Assembly: GCF_009928415.1 (NCBI RefSeq)
Contig: NZ_JAABNN010000001.1
Coordinates: forward strand, 590,086 to 654,085
DNA: 64,000 nt
DNA from: Bacillus sp. USDA818B3_A
Lineage (GTDB): Bacteria > Bacillota > Bacilli > Bacillales > Cytobacillaceae
Reading direction: 5' to 3'
Positions 1 to 9,756 of the stretch are shown here, piece by piece; within the stretch, counting starts at the first letter, position 1, and each line of letters begins with the position of its first letter. The position numbers and the translations under genes were made by a program. The notes below the pieces were generated by a model that worked only from the letters and a program-made list of their open reading frames with translations, ran no database searches and was not told where the DNA came from.

Positions 1-225
1 AATTAGCTTATTGAAGTAAAAAGCAACAGAATCCCCCTTGGCTACAAGACTTTCCTGATAAGTAGATATATAGAATTTTCCGTTAAATGGGTTTAACTAA
101 TTAATAGAGTGCTATAAAAACCTTATTATTGTCTATATTCAGATGAATATTCTCTATGTCTTTTCGAATAGCCTAATTTTATAATAATTTTGTAGATTAT
201 TCTAATGTTAAAAGGAGGCTATATA
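1..225. other. left-edge noncoding leader
   Basis: No gene is seen here. It is AT-rich and acts as the upstream region of the PhyH-HEAT gene. A strong ribosome binding site AAAGGAGG at 211-218 sits 7 bases before the ATG at 226. I could not assign a convincing -35/-10 pair. Confidence 0.5.
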
Positions 226-1641
226 ATGACAGGACAAAAGGAACCACTTTTATTAACAGACGAGCAGATGAGGAAGTTTATTACAGAGGGATTTCTCCTA
301 TTAAGCACTGATTTTTCTAAGGAATTTCATCAAAAGTTAAACGATCATCTATTAAATGTTTACAATGAGGAAGGCAATCCGGGAAACAACATATTACCTA
401 GAGTAACAGAGCTGCAAAGAGTATTTGAACATCCTGTCATTACTGGAGCACTCACAAGCGTTCTTGGACCAGATTATATGCTGCATGCCCATAGACATGG
501 ACATTACAATGCATCAGAAACAGCAGGTGATTGGCATAAAGATAGCTACTGGGGGTATAATCGGATGCGCAATCACCATCCATGGTGGGCAATGATTATG
601 TACTTCCCTCAGGATACACCTGCTGAATTAGGACCGACAGGAATTTTACCTGGAACACAAAATTATGAGTCTCGAGTTTTTGAAGGAGACGAATTGGACC
701 AGGAGATATTAGCGAGTGGTCAAGCAGGAACATTTGCATTAATTCATTATGATATTTGGCATCGATCAACTCCTAATAGACTTGGCAAGCCCCGTTTTAT
801 GTTGAAATTTGAATTTATGCGTACTGTGGCTCCTACATCACCAAGCTGGAACAATGTAGACAGTTCATGGAAATTACCTGAATCCACAAACACACTACTT
901 GCCCAGCATGATGTGATGTGGGAAGAAACATGGAATTGGTTATCAGGCAAACTTGGAAGCATTTCCGAAACACGAGCTTTCGATTCTAATGTACTTGAAG
1001 AAAAGTTATTGGATTTAGAGCATCCGTATGAACCAACAGCCCTGAATGCTGCATATGACCTTGCTTCATATGGAAGTCAAGGTGTGAGTGCCCTGTTATC
1101 AGCACTGCATCATGAGAATAGTAATGTCTCAAGACTTGCGGCATACGGCTTATCCATATCGGGTTCAGATGCAATACCAGGTTTAATCTCTGCATTGAGC
1201 AGCAGCCGTACTTCAACGGTTATTCGTGCTATTTTTGCACTAAGTGAACATAGACATTTGGCTGCAGAAGCAGTTCCTGCTTTGATTCCATTATTAGATC
1301 ATTCTTCTGCTCTTATCCGCAGGTCGGTTGCCGAAGCACTCGGAATGATCATTATTCCTGATAAAGAGTTCGTCTCTGGATTAATTAAGTGTCTTCAAGA
1401 TTCTGACACTCAAGTATGCTTTATGGCTGGTCTTTCCCTCACAAGGTTAGGTGCTCTAGCAGACGCTGCAGTTCCTTACTTAGAAATAGCCTTACAAGAT
1501 GAAAATAGATACGTTCGAGCGCATGCGGCTGAGGCACTTCGGTATATTGGTACAGAAAATGCAAACAAAGCCTTACTCAATTTCTTATTTAACTCGCGTT
1601 GGTGCCCTACCACCACACCGGTTAATACATTCTATCCATAA
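226..1641 (+). CDS. phytanoyl-CoA dioxygenase-like (PhyH) protein with C-terminal HEAT repeats
   Basis: Predicted Fe(II)/2-oxoglutarate-dependent oxygenase fused to a helical repeat domain, 471 aa. Residues about 10-225 form the PhyH-type jelly roll. The iron-binding facial triad is visible as H104-x-D106 (in DWHKDS) with a distal His at 174 or 179 (IHYDIWH) and a following Arg that could bind 2-oxoglutarate. From about residue 265 to the end there are five or six HEAT/PBS-lyase-like repeats (for example VPALIPLLDHSSALIRRSVAEAL). The ATG at 226 is chosen over the in-frame ATG at 205 because AAAGGAGG lies inside the longer version. There is no signal peptide, so it should be cytoplasmic. The substrate is unknown; neighbouring sugar genes suggest a carbohydrate or small molecule rather than phytanoyl-CoA. 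It converges on the AraC gene next door. Confidence 0.8.
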   Translation: MTGQKEPLLLTDEQMRKFITEGFLLLSTDFSKEFHQKLNDHLLNVYNEEGNPGNNILPRVTELQRVFEHPVITGALTSVLGPDYMLHAHRHGHYNASETAGDWHKDSYWGYNRMRNHHPWWAMIMYFPQDTPAELGPTGILPGTQNYESRVFEGDELDQEILASGQAGTFALIHYDIWHRSTPNRLGKPRFMLKFEFMRTVAPTSPSWNNVDSSWKLPESTNTLLAQHDVMWEETWNWLSGKLGSISETRAFDSNVLEEKLLDLEHPYEPTALNAAYDLASYGSQGVSALLSALHHENSNVSRLAAYGLSISGSDAIPGLISALSSSRTSTVIRAIFALSEHRHLAAEAVPALIPLLDHSSALIRRSVAEALGMIIIPDKEFVSGLIKCLQDSDTQVCFMAGLSLTRLGALADAAVPYLEIALQDENRYVRAHAAEALRYIGTENANKALLNFLFNSRWCPTTTPVNTFYP

Positions 1642-1670
1642 AATTTAATCAACTTAGATATTGATTGGTT

Positions 1671-2501
1671 TTAACTGAATTTAGATGCTAAACCTCGATA
1701 AGCTGTTGGAGATAATCCAGTTAAGTCTTTGAACATACGCGAAAAATAAGAAAGTTCCAATCCTAACGAATCTGAAATAGTAGAAATAGTATGTTCACTA
1801 ATAACCAGCAGCTCTTTCGCTTTTTCGATACGCCTCCTATTAATATATTGGATGGGCGAATAACCAGTGAATTCTTTAAAAACTGCAATAAAGTAATTTG
1901 GATGGAAATTTGCTATTTGTGCTAAGTCCTCTACTGTGGTATTTCCATCCAAATGATCTTCTATATAGGTCAGAATGGTATCCATTTTTTCAAAAGTGGG
2001 GGATTTGTCCATTTTCAGCTGGATATGTTGACTTTCTTCCATAAAAATCGCAATGATTTCAAGTATAATAGAATGAACTCTGAAGTTACTTGATAATTCA
2101 TCACTATGCCAGTTTGATATGAGCTGCTGAAATTTTTCTTCGATTTTAGATTTAGGCAACTGTATAAAAACCGGTGCCTTCATCAGTTGAAATAAATGAA
2201 TATCCCCAATTTTTGCACTGAAATGACACCAATACTTCTCAAATGTATTGTCACTTATGGTTCCATAAGATTGAATCGATCCTGATGGAAGTAAATAAAG
2301 TTCACCTGGTTTAGGATAATACACTTCATCATTAACTTTTACGTATCCCTCTCCTTCTATAATGTAATATAACTTATTAAAGTCTGTTGTATAATTATCT
2401 TCATTCCATGCTTTAGGAACCTTTGAATAAGCAGCTGCCGAAACATCCAGCCGAACATTGGCAAGATTTTTCCCCAAAAACCCCCATTTTTTTGCAGTCA
2501 T
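1671..2501 (-). CDS. AraC-family transcriptional regulator with cupin sensor domain
   Basis: 276 aa. The N-terminal half (about 20-110) is an AraC-type cupin ligand-binding domain (LYYIIEGEGYVKVNDEVYYPKPGELYLLPSG). The C-terminal 100 residues hold two helix-turn-helix motifs of the AraC/XylS type (TVEDLAQIANFHPNYFIAVF and ISDSLGLELSYFSRMFKDLTGLSPTAYR). It is convergent with the PhyH-HEAT gene and lies downstream of the fucose operon terminator, so it is transcribed separately. Its targets are not evident from position. AGGGAG about 10 bases before the ATG supports the start. Confidence 0.85.
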   Translation of the reverse strand: MTAKKWGFLGKNLANVRLDVSAAAYSKVPKAWNEDNYTTDFNKLYYIIEGEGYVKVNDEVYYPKPGELYLLPSGSIQSYGTISDNTFEKYWCHFSAKIGDIHLFQLMKAPVFIQLPKSKIEEKFQQLISNWHSDELSSNFRVHSIILEIIAIFMEESQHIQLKMDKSPTFEKMDTILTYIEDHLDGNTTVEDLAQIANFHPNYFIAVFKEFTGYSPIQYINRRRIEKAKELLVISEHTISTISDSLGLELSYFSRMFKDLTGLSPTAYRGLASKFS

Positions 2502-2545
2502 AGGTTCTATTGCTCCCTTATATATTTTATTTTAAATCCAAGTAA

Positions 2546-2581
2546 AAGAAGATCTCCAATAAATAGAGTGGAGATCATCTT
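2546..2581 (-). terminator. terminator of the fucose catabolic operon
   Basis: Inverted repeat AAGAAGATCTCC (2546-2557) and GGAGATCATCTT (2570-2581), a 12-bp stem with one mismatch and a 12-nt loop. On the minus strand it is followed by CTTTTA. It lies about 85 bases past the stop of the FAH-family gene. Confidence 0.65.
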
Positions 2582-2664
2582 TATAAAAAGCCATTCCTCT
2601 ATTAGTGTGTTAGATTTCATCTAAATAGAAATTTCTAATCACCCTATTAACACCGTTAAAAATA

Positions 2665-3600
2665 TTATCCCTTTACTCTCTCTTTCTTCAGGTCCTTTTG
2701 ATTTGAAGCTGTCACTTCTTCAACAAACCTATTCGTAAGTGCTCCTAACTTCTCAATCTCAACCGTTACAATATCCTCCGGTTTCAGATAGTATTGTTTG
2801 TCCTCTGGGTATCCTAGAACAACACCTTCAGGGGTTCCTGTTAAAATCAAATCTCCTGGTTCAAGGGTCATATGTTGAGAAATATAGCTGATAATTTCGG
2901 CAACAGTAAAGATCATATCCGATGTATTGGAGTTTTGACGGATTTCTCCATTCACAATGGTCGTTAAGTTTAAATTTTGCGGGTCCTCTATTTCATCAGC
3001 TGAAATCAGGTATGGTCCTACTGGACTAAAGTCGTCACAGCTCTTGCCAAGCAGCCATTGAGGGGTACCCATCTGCAAGTCACGAGCAGACAAGTCATTG
3101 ACTGTACAGTAACCGAAAACGTAGTCTAAGGCATCCTCCTGTGATATGTATTTTGCCCTTTTACCAATGACAACGCCCAACTCTACTTCGTAATCTAGTT
3201 TATTTGTGACCCGTGGAACGGCAATATTACATTCATGGCCTGTTAATGTATTATTAAATTTGTTAAATAGGATCGGAACTTCCGGATAAGGTGCGTTTGT
3301 TTCATCCGCATGCTTTCGGTAGTTTAAACCAACACAGATAATTTTATTAGGCGCTGTTACACAAGGTCCCCAGGCAATCTCATTTTCATTTACTAGATAA
3401 GCAGATGCATCTTTAAGATCTTCTATAAAATGCTGTAAAGCTTTCAGAGATTCAGTGCCTCCTTGAATCACATCCATTATGCTAGTTGGGACGGAACGAT
3501 CGGGATTGGCATTTTGTGCTGCTTCAATATTGATAATGCCTTCCGTTATTTTTACACCTAATTTGTATTCAGTTCCTTTTTTAAAAGATACTAGTTTCAT
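2665..3600 (-). CDS. fumarylacetoacetate hydrolase family protein, probable 2,4-diketo-3-deoxy-L-fuconate hydrolase
   Basis: 311 aa, FAH fold. Residues about 100-290 form the catalytic domain, with the metal-ligand motif DYEVELGVVIGKRA and the LTGTPEGV segment typical of the family. FAH enzymes hydrolyse the C-C bond of diketo acids. In the oxidative L-fucose and L-rhamnose pathways an FAH member splits 2,4-diketo-3-deoxy-L-fuconate (or -rhamnonate) into pyruvate and L-lactate. It is the last gene of an operon with fucosidases, fucose mutarotase, a dehydratase and SDRs, which makes that the best assignment. Other possibilities are an acylpyruvase or a 2-keto-3-deoxy-acid hydrolase. Family certain; substrate inferred from context. 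Confidence 0.82.
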   Translation of the reverse strand: MKLVSFKKGTEYKLGVKITEGIINIEAAQNANPDRSVPTSIMDVIQGGTESLKALQHFIEDLKDASAYLVNENEIAWGPCVTAPNKIICVGLNYRKHADETNAPYPEVPILFNKFNNTLTGHECNIAVPRVTNKLDYEVELGVVIGKRAKYISQEDALDYVFGYCTVNDLSARDLQMGTPQWLLGKSCDDFSPVGPYLISADEIEDPQNLNLTTIVNGEIRQNSNTSDMIFTVAEIISYISQHMTLEPGDLILTGTPEGVVLGYPEDKQYYLKPEDIVTVEIEKLGALTNRFVEEVTASNQKDLKKERVKG

Positions 3601-3659
3601 CTATTCTCAACCTTTCACTTATTATTTCATTCTGCTGTAAAAAGTAACTTGCTAGAATA

Positions 3660-4430
3660 TTATCCAAGCTTTCCGTTAACGACTCCTCCATCAATCATAA
3701 ATGGTGTGCCCATCATAAACTTCGACTCATCTGAAGCTAAGTATAATGCTGCAAATGCGACATCAATTGGTTTCCCTAAATCTCCTCCCAGTTGCCTGCG
3801 CTTTATAGATTGAATGGCTGCCTCTGGATTAGGATCTTTGGATAGATAGTCTTCGACAAATGGTGTAAAAATGGTACCCGGCATTAGTGCGTTCACGCGT
3901 ATATTGTATTTTGCATAATCCACTTGGATCGATTTTGTCAGTGATAATATTGCCCCTTTAGTGGTTGCGTAGGATGCCCTATTAGCAAGTCCCATTTCCG
4001 CAATACATGAAGACATATTAATAATAGATCCGGCTTGTTGTTTCATCATGTGCGGCACTACATATTTGGTCACCAAAAAAACACCATTAATATTTACGTT
4101 CATTACTCTATTCCATGCTTCAAAATCAATATCATGCAGCTGACCGACACCGCTAATTCCGGCATTATTGAACAAAACGTCAATTCGCCCATAGTAATCA
4201 ATTACCTTGTCAACCATTACTTTGACATTTTCGGGATTGGTAACATCTGCTTGGATAAATATTGCGTCACCATGATTCTCTTTAATTTGACTAACCGTTT
4301 CTTGCCCTGATTCCTCGTTGAAATCATTGACAACAACATGCGCACCTTCTTTTGCAAATAGAAGAGCGGTTTCTTTTCCAATGCCAGATCCAGCGCCGGT
4401 AATTAAACAAACTTTATTTTTTAGTCTCAT
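3660..4430 (-). CDS. SDR-family dehydrogenase, probable L-fucose-pathway oxidoreductase
   Basis: 256 aa classical short-chain dehydrogenase. The cofactor site TGAGSGIG is at about residues 11-18, with NNAG near 88, the catalytic Ser in NMSS near 140 and YATTK (Y-x-x-x-K) near 154. Asp in VNDF after beta-2 suggests NAD(H) preference. The pathway needs a dehydrogenase oxidising the C4 hydroxyl of 2-keto-3-deoxy-L-fuconate just before the FAH hydrolase, and this gene directly precedes that hydrolase (59-bp gap). The next SDR upstream is an equal candidate; the remaining one could oxidise L-fucose itself. Sequence alone cannot divide the two roles. Confidence 0.8.
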   Translation of the reverse strand: MRLKNKVCLITGAGSGIGKETALLFAKEGAHVVVNDFNEESGQETVSQIKENHGDAIFIQADVTNPENVKVMVDKVIDYYGRIDVLFNNAGISGVGQLHDIDFEAWNRVMNVNINGVFLVTKYVVPHMMKQQAGSIINMSSCIAEMGLANRASYATTKGAILSLTKSIQVDYAKYNIRVNALMPGTIFTPFVEDYLSKDPNPEAAIQSIKRRQLGGDLGKPIDVAFAALYLASDESKFMMGTPFMIDGGVVNGKLG

Positions 4431-4467
4431 CTATACACCTCTTTATTCGAAGGGATTTGCACAATGT

Positions 4468-5262
4468 TTAATGCTCCATATGGTCGTCAGGTTGTGCTGC
4501 TTTCACGGTTAATCCTCCATCTACCATTAGAAGATGTCCATTGATTTGAACGGCTTCATCTGACGCTAAAAAAACAACCGCATCACCTATTTGTCTGGCA
4601 GTACCTAAACGCTTCATCGGGTTTGCTTCGACTTCTTTTTGATAGATTGATGGATCAGCCAAGTATTCCGTACACATATCCGTATCTACAGTACTTGGTC
4701 CTACAGAGTTAACATTGATGTTATATTTCCCTAATTCTATCGCTAACGCTTTGGTCAATTGGTGTGCTGCTGCCTTTGATGAAATATAATGCGGAATAAC
4801 TGGACTGGTGACAACCCGACTCGCCGTCGAAGTAATATTGATGATTTTCCCATATCCTCTTTCAATCATCTTTGAAGCAACTTTCTGTGATGTGAGGAAT
4901 ATTGATTTAACATTTGTATTATAGGTTCGGTCCCAAGTCTCTTCTGTTAACTTCATAAAAGGTTCAAATGGAGCAATACCGGCGTTATTGACAAGAATAT
5001 CAATCTCACCTAATGCCGCTGAAACTAAATCTATCATTTCATCTACTTGTTGCTTATGGCCGACATCCGCTTGGACAACCATCGCCCGCTGGCCCAGTGC
5101 CTCTACCTGTTTTTTAATTTCTAAAGCTTTTTCTTTGGAATTTTCGGATGCATAATTAATCGCCACATCGGCGCCTTCTTCTGCAAGCCGTAGTACAATA
5201 GCTGCACCAATCCCCCTGCTCCCGCCAGTTACTAGAGCAGTTCTCCCTTTTAAGCGTCCCAT
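4468..5262 (-). CDS. SDR-family dehydrogenase, second copy in the fucose operon
   Basis: 264 aa classical SDR with TGGSRGIG near residue 12, NNAG near 92, a Ser in the INITST segment and YISSK near 160. The residues after beta-2 (INYASENS) lack the acidic residue typical of strict NAD enzymes, so NADP use is possible. It belongs to the FabG-like group often annotated 3-oxoacyl-ACP reductase or glucose 1-dehydrogenase. In this operon it is likely L-fucose dehydrogenase or 2-keto-3-deoxy-L-fuconate dehydrogenase. It lies 17 bases after the dehydratase gene and 37 bases before the other SDR, so the three are cotranscribed. Confidence 0.8.
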   Translation of the reverse strand: MGRLKGRTALVTGGSRGIGAAIVLRLAEEGADVAINYASENSKEKALEIKKQVEALGQRAMVVQADVGHKQQVDEMIDLVSAALGEIDILVNNAGIAPFEPFMKLTEETWDRTYNTNVKSIFLTSQKVASKMIERGYGKIINITSTASRVVTSPVIPHYISSKAAAHQLTKALAIELGKYNINVNSVGPSTVDTDMCTEYLADPSIYQKEVEANPMKRLGTARQIGDAVVFLASDEAVQINGHLLMVDGGLTVKAAQPDDHMEH

Positions 5263-5279
5263 ACGAATCCCCCTTTATC

Positions 5280-6443
5280 TTAAAGACTGATACCAATGCG
5301 GTTAATACTAAATTCACGGTGCCCTAAAATTTCAGCTTTCGTTAGCTTCCCAGAGGCGACCTCAATGATTTCCTTGAAAATATCTGTTCCTGCCTCTTCT
5401 AAGGATTTAGAGCCTTCAAGCACTGAACTTACATCAATGTCGATGTTATCCGCCATTCTTTTGGCCATCATTCCATTTCCACAAATTTTAATTACTGGTA
5501 TGATAGGGTTTCCCGTGGGTGTCCCGCGCCCGGTAGTAAAACATACAAGCTGAACCCCGGATGCCGCCATTCCTGAAACAAGTTCAATATCATTTCCTGG
5601 AGAATCCATGAAATAAAAGCCGTTTTCATCTGGTACTGGAGCGGCATAGTCAAAAACATCAAGTAACGGTGAGGTGCCAGCCTTGCTGATGCATCCAAGT
5701 GATTTTTCCTCAATACTTGATAGACCTCCAGCAATATTCCCTGGGCTGGGATTTCCACCTCTCATATCTTCACCAATACGGTTAATTTCTTTTTCAAAGC
5801 GTTCTATAACATGATATAGTTTTTTCTCAACTTCTTTTGAGACGGCTCTTTCTGCAAGAAGGTGTTCGGCGCCCATAATTTCAGTTGTTTCTCCCATCAC
5901 AATGGTGCCGCCATGTTCAATAATTTGGTCGGCCCCTTTACCAAGTGCCGGATTACTGCAGAGACCGGAAGTTGAGTCCGATCCACCACATTTCACCCCA
6001 ATAATCAGTTCGGATAACGCAACAGGCTCATCTTCCATTTGTTGAAGAGAGATCGATAATTTTCGAGCTATTTCAGTACCCTTTTCAATGGCTTTTATCG
6101 ATCCACCCACATCTTGGATATCGATCCACTCAACAAGCTTACCCGTTTCTTCTATTTCCTTTTTTATCCGAACAGGGTCCATTACTTCACAGCCCAAACT
6201 CACAATTAGTACTGCTCCGACATTTGGGTTTTTTCCCATTCCTACTAATACATTATGTGTTTGCTCTTTGTCCAATCCAACCTGGCTGCAGCCATGTTGG
6301 TGTGGTATTGCCACACTATCTGGAACTTTCTGTTCAATCCGGTTGACTACTTGATTTGCACAGATAACTGTTGGTAGTAAAAGTAAATGATTTCTTATCC
6401 CTACTTTACCGTTAGGACGGCGAAAGCCCCTAATCATTACCAT
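5280..6443 (-). CDS. UxaA-family dehydratase, large (C-terminal) subunit; probable L-fuconate dehydratase
   Basis: 387 aa corresponding to the C-terminal domain of altronate/galactarate dehydratases (UxaA/GarD). Diagnostic segments are GFRRPNGKVGIRNHLLLLPTV at the N-terminus, HQHGCSQ near 48, KCGGSDSTSGLCSNPALG near 150 and CFTTGRGTPTGNPIIPVIKICGN near 300. The family uses divalent iron or manganese to remove water from sugar acids. A separate gene just upstream encodes the missing N-terminal SAF domain and overlaps this one by 14 bases. The same split UxaA arrangement is known in the Campylobacter jejuni fucose cluster, supporting L-fuconate to 2-keto-3-deoxy-L-fuconate here. Altronate or another sugar acid is the alternative. 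Confidence 0.82.
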   Translation of the reverse strand: MVMIRGFRRPNGKVGIRNHLLLLPTVICANQVVNRIEQKVPDSVAIPHQHGCSQVGLDKEQTHNVLVGMGKNPNVGAVLIVSLGCEVMDPVRIKKEIEETGKLVEWIDIQDVGGSIKAIEKGTEIARKLSISLQQMEDEPVALSELIIGVKCGGSDSTSGLCSNPALGKGADQIIEHGGTIVMGETTEIMGAEHLLAERAVSKEVEKKLYHVIERFEKEINRIGEDMRGGNPSPGNIAGGLSSIEEKSLGCISKAGTSPLLDVFDYAAPVPDENGFYFMDSPGNDIELVSGMAASGVQLVCFTTGRGTPTGNPIIPVIKICGNGMMAKRMADNIDIDVSSVLEGSKSLEEAGTDIFKEIIEVASGKLTKAEILGHREFSINRIGISL

Positions 6444-6771
6444 TTACATTCTCCTTATCATTTTTTTGATCGCCTCTGCCACGAATTCCTTCAATATTAT
6501 GTACATGAACGTGTTCACCAATCGAAATATCTGCAGTGGCTCTTCCAATCGATTCTCCATATTTATAAACGATTTCACTATTCCGGATGGTTTTAAACGC
6601 CATTTTATGACCAAAATTTAAATCTTGTAAACTCTTAATTTGGTATATCTCTGTCTGAACCATGAAGCAAATCTGTTCTCCATTTTTTATATCTCTAAGA
6701 ACGGTAACGACATTATCTTTGGGATGCATGACGATCCCTTCCATGTTAGGAACAAAAGTTTTTTCTGCCAT
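6430..6771 (-). CDS. UxaA-family dehydratase, small (SAF-domain) subunit
   Basis: About 113 aa. It matches the N-terminal SAF domain of UxaA: IKNGEQICFM and near the C-terminus GRATADISIGEHVHVHNIEGIRG, the typical SAF ending. It pairs with the adjacent large subunit to make the dehydratase. The start is placed at the ATG at 6771 (MAEKTFVPN) because AGGGGGT lies just upstream. A longer in-frame version from 6825 would put that site inside the gene. The tail is hydrophilic (GDQKNDKENVNGND) and overlaps the large-subunit start. Confidence 0.78.
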   Translation of the reverse strand: MAEKTFVPNMEGIVMHPKDNVVTVLRDIKNGEQICFMVQTEIYQIKSLQDLNFGHKMAFKTIRNSEIVYKYGESIGRATADISIGEHVHVHNIEGIRGRGDQKNDKENVNGND

Positions 6772-6845
6772 AATTACCCCCTGAACGGTTATTTGAGTTA
6801 GCCGGTAAATCTCTAAAATTATCAATTATCTTTTCATATAAAATT

Positions 6846-9221
6846 TTAAATGCATTTTATCGTATAATTCTTCCCAGCTAGTGTATTGAATGAAATCCTG
6901 TTAGCAGCCGTTCTTTTTACGGGAATGCTTTGTCCTTCTAAAGTCACTTCAATTGATGGTTCAATTATTAGATGGCAAGGTCCACCTAAATGGGAGTAAA
7001 TAACAGCACTTTCCAATTCATTTTTCTCCCAGTTAAGATTAATTTCAAAACCCCCACGGGCCCGTAACCCCTTAACATAACCATTTGACCAGACAGAAGG
7101 AAGAGCAGGCAGCAAGCAGATCCCATCCGTATGTGACTGTACCAGCATTTCGGCAAGTCCCGCTGTATACCCAAAATTCCCATCAATTTGGAATGGAGGA
7201 TGTGCATCAAAAAGATTTGCATAAACTCCGCCCTTATGATAGTTCGTTCCCTCCTCTTTCACGAGCTGAAGGAGATTGGAAATTAACTGATAAGCTCTAT
7301 CACCATCTTTAAATCGTGCCCACAAACAAATTTTCCATGCCAAACTCCATCCTGTCCCGTCATCCCCTCTCCTTTCAAGAGATCTCCTGGCAGCCTGAAA
7401 CCATCTATCTCCTTCGGAATTGGCAAGCTGTCTTCCAGGATAAATTCCAAAAAGATGCGAAACGTGACGGTGGTTCTTATCTTCATCCTCCCAATCATGC
7501 GCCCATTCTTGAAGCTGTCCATATCGGCCGATTTGCATCGGAGATAATTTTTCACGTGCTGCCATTATTTCATTGCGAAACTCTTCATCCATTTCCAATA
7601 CTTCTGAGGCTTCGATACAATTGGTGAACAACTCCCAAATCAAAGACATGTCCATGGTGGCTGCCATACTGACCGCTGCCAGCTTTCCTTCAGGTGTCAC
7701 AAATTTGTGTTCCGGCGAAGTAGAAGGAGCTGTAACCAAATATCCATTCCCGTCTTCCATCAGCCAATCCAGACAGAAAAGGGCCGCCTCTTTCATCGTT
7801 GGATAGGCTTTTTCCCGAAGATAGGACTTATCCTTCCCAAAGGCAAAATGCTCCCACAAATGCTGAGTTAACCATACTCCTCCCAAAGGCCAGAAAGCCC
7901 ATACAGGATCTCCATGTCCATAATCCCCAACCGGTGCGGTTTGACGCCATAAATCTGCATTATGATGGGCTGTCCATCCTCTGCATCCATAATTTTCCGA
8001 AGCAGTCTCCTTGCCGTTTTGAGCCAATTCTTCAATAAAGTTCAAAAGAGGTTCGTGGCATTCCGAAAGATTACAGGTTTCTGCCGGCCAATAATTCATC
8101 TCCGTATTAATATTCAACGTGAAGTTGCTGCTCCAAGGCGGACGAACCTCCCGATTCCATATCCCTTGAAGGTTTGCCGGCTGTGAACCTGGCCTAGAGC
8201 TAGAAACCATTAAATAGCGGCCATAATGAAACAGTAATTCCACCAACTTTGGATCATTTGCGCCATATTTTAAAATCCATTGATCGGTTGGCAAGTTTTC
8301 CGGTGCGACTGCAGGCCCCAAGTTCAGTTCAATGCGATCAAATAATGACTTATAGTCTTCAATATGAACCTCTCGCAATTCTTCAAAGGATTTTGCCATG
8401 GCTGCCTCTAAAAATGACTTTGCAGCTAAAGAAGGATCTTTCCCCTCCTTGCCTGGAGATTTATCAAAGCCGTTAAAACTCGTAGCTGCACTGAAATACA
8501 GTGTGACAGTGGTAGCTTCAGTTACGTGAAGGCCATGATGATCAATATGAACGGAACCATCTCTCTCCCTTACACCTACACGCGCTTCAAATCTCATAGC
8601 ATCTGTCTCCTGGTCTCCATATACGATAGGATTATCCGTATTATAATAAGAAGGATCGACATGTTCCGGACAGATGCCGCTTAGGACAAACTGATCTTGA
8701 TCGGGATCAGCCGAAAATTTCAATGAACTCCCAAGACTCACTGAAAAATTCAAGAAGCCCGGTTTACTTGCCTTAAGCCGAATGGCGATAATTTGATCCG
8801 GAAAAGAGGCGAACATTTCCCGTGTATAGTGCACATCACCAATCTTATATTCTACATGGCCGGTACCTGTTTTTAGATTGAGACTCCGCTCATATGAATG
8901 AACTGTTTCGCCATGATGAAATTGCAGGTAAAAATCTCCGAGCGGCATATAGGACTGAGTGTAAGGACCCATCATCTCCCTGCATATTTGATCTGCTTCG
9001 ATATACTTCCCATCAAAAATCAGTCTGCGGACCTCGGGAAGCAGTTCCTTTGCCTTTGGATTATTAAACGCTTTTGGAGCACCTGACCATAGGGTATCCT
9101 CATTTAATTGCAATTGCTCTTTTTCTATTCCGCCAAAAATCATGGCACCGAGACGTCCATTCCCAATTGGAAGTGCTTCGTTCCAAGTTTTAGCCGGCCG
9201 ATCATATCGTAGCTTCATCAT
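6846..9221 (-). CDS. GH95 alpha-L-fucosidase (downstream copy)
   Basis: 791 aa glycoside hydrolase family 95. Order: N-terminal beta-sandwich (about 1-250, starting [27 protein letters not shown]), linker, (alpha/alpha)6 barrel, C-terminal beta domain. The family's active-site regions are present: [25 protein letters not shown] (catalytic Asn pair), [10 protein letters not shown] (general acid Glu) and [11 protein letters not shown] (Asp). GH95 enzymes invert at the anomeric carbon and remove terminal alpha-1,2-L-fucose or alpha-L-galactose. There is no signal peptide, so it acts on imported oligosaccharides. It follows the mutarotase gene and precedes the dehydratase pair in the operon. It is clearly diverged from the GH95 upstream. 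Confidence 0.92.
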   Translation of the reverse strand: MMKLRYDRPAKTWNEALPIGNGRLGAMIFGGIEKEQLQLNEDTLWSGAPKAFNNPKAKELLPEVRRLIFDGKYIEADQICREMMGPYTQSYMPLGDFYLQFHHGETVHSYERSLNLKTGTGHVEYKIGDVHYTREMFASFPDQIIAIRLKASKPGFLNFSVSLGSSLKFSADPDQDQFVLSGICPEHVDPSYYNTDNPIVYGDQETDAMRFEARVGVRERDGSVHIDHHGLHVTEATTVTLYFSAATSFNGFDKSPGKEGKDPSLAAKSFLEAAMAKSFEELREVHIEDYKSLFDRIELNLGPAVAPENLPTDQWILKYGANDPKLVELLFHYGRYLMVSSSRPGSQPANLQGIWNREVRPPWSSNFTLNINTEMNYWPAETCNLSECHEPLLNFIEELAQNGKETASENYGCRGWTAHHNADLWRQTAPVGDYGHGDPVWAFWPLGGVWLTQHLWEHFAFGKDKSYLREKAYPTMKEAALFCLDWLMEDGNGYLVTAPSTSPEHKFVTPEGKLAAVSMAATMDMSLIWELFTNCIEASEVLEMDEEFRNEIMAAREKLSPMQIGRYGQLQEWAHDWEDEDKNHRHVSHLFGIYPGRQLANSEGDRWFQAARRSLERRGDDGTGWSLAWKICLWARFKDGDRAYQLISNLLQLVKEEGTNYHKGGVYANLFDAHPPFQIDGNFGYTAGLAEMLVQSHTDGICLLPALPSVWSNGYVKGLRARGGFEINLNWEKNELESAVIYSHLGGPCHLIIEPSIEVTLEGQSIPVKRTAANRISFNTLAGKNYTIKCI

Positions 9222-9318
9222 TCATTACCCCTATTTATTATTCATTTAATGAAAATGCTTTTATGAAGAGAAAAAACTTTTAAAAAACAATGATGTACCT
9301 GAACTTCAGACTATAAAT

Positions 9319-9756
9319 CTATAAAGTAATTCCTTTTTTTAAAATAATATTCGCATACTGGGCTTTTTCACTTGTGGCCACCACGGCAAATGACTTTTTG
9401 GTTCGTTCATAAAACGCAAACCGCTCCATATATTCAAAATAGATCGGCTTTTCCCAATGATTTTCTGCGATTCCTTTGTACTCCTCCCAAATGACAGGAT
9501 GAACCGGATCGCCAGGTACAACAGCCATTAACGCAATCGGATGGTCAGTATACGTATCTAGCGGAAAAAACCTTAGGATTGCATCCAAAAGCTCTGGTAT
9601 GCCATGGCCATCACAGCGAATAAGCTGTGTGGCATGGCTGGCAGCAGGGAAATGGCCATCAGCTAAAACAATCTCATCTCCATGGCCCATTTCCATTAAT
9701 GCCTTCATTAAATCAGGAGAAATAATTGATGGGATTCCTTTTAGCATTGTAATCAC
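9319..9756 (-). CDS. fucU: L-fucose mutarotase (FucU/RbsD family)
   Basis: 142-145 aa, the usual FucU length (about 140). Family features: MLKGIPSIISPDLMKALMEMGHGDEIVLADGHFPA with the catalytic His in MGHGD, and the C-terminal signature AQYANIILKKG. FucU interconverts alpha- and beta-L-fucose, supplying the anomer the dehydrogenase needs after the inverting or retaining fucosidases release it. The start is either GTG at 9756, whose reading overlaps the upstream GH95 stop (GTGTGA), or ATG at 9747. Neither has a strong ribosome binding site, so translational coupling to the GH95 gene is likely. Its presence is the clearest single marker that the operon handles L-fucose. Confidence 0.9.
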   Translation of the reverse strand: MITMLKGIPSIISPDLMKALMEMGHGDEIVLADGHFPAASHATQLIRCDGHGIPELLDAILRFFPLDTYTDHPIALMAVVPGDPVHPVIWEEYKGIAENHWEKPIYFEYMERFAFYERTKKSFAVVATSEKAQYANIILKKGITL

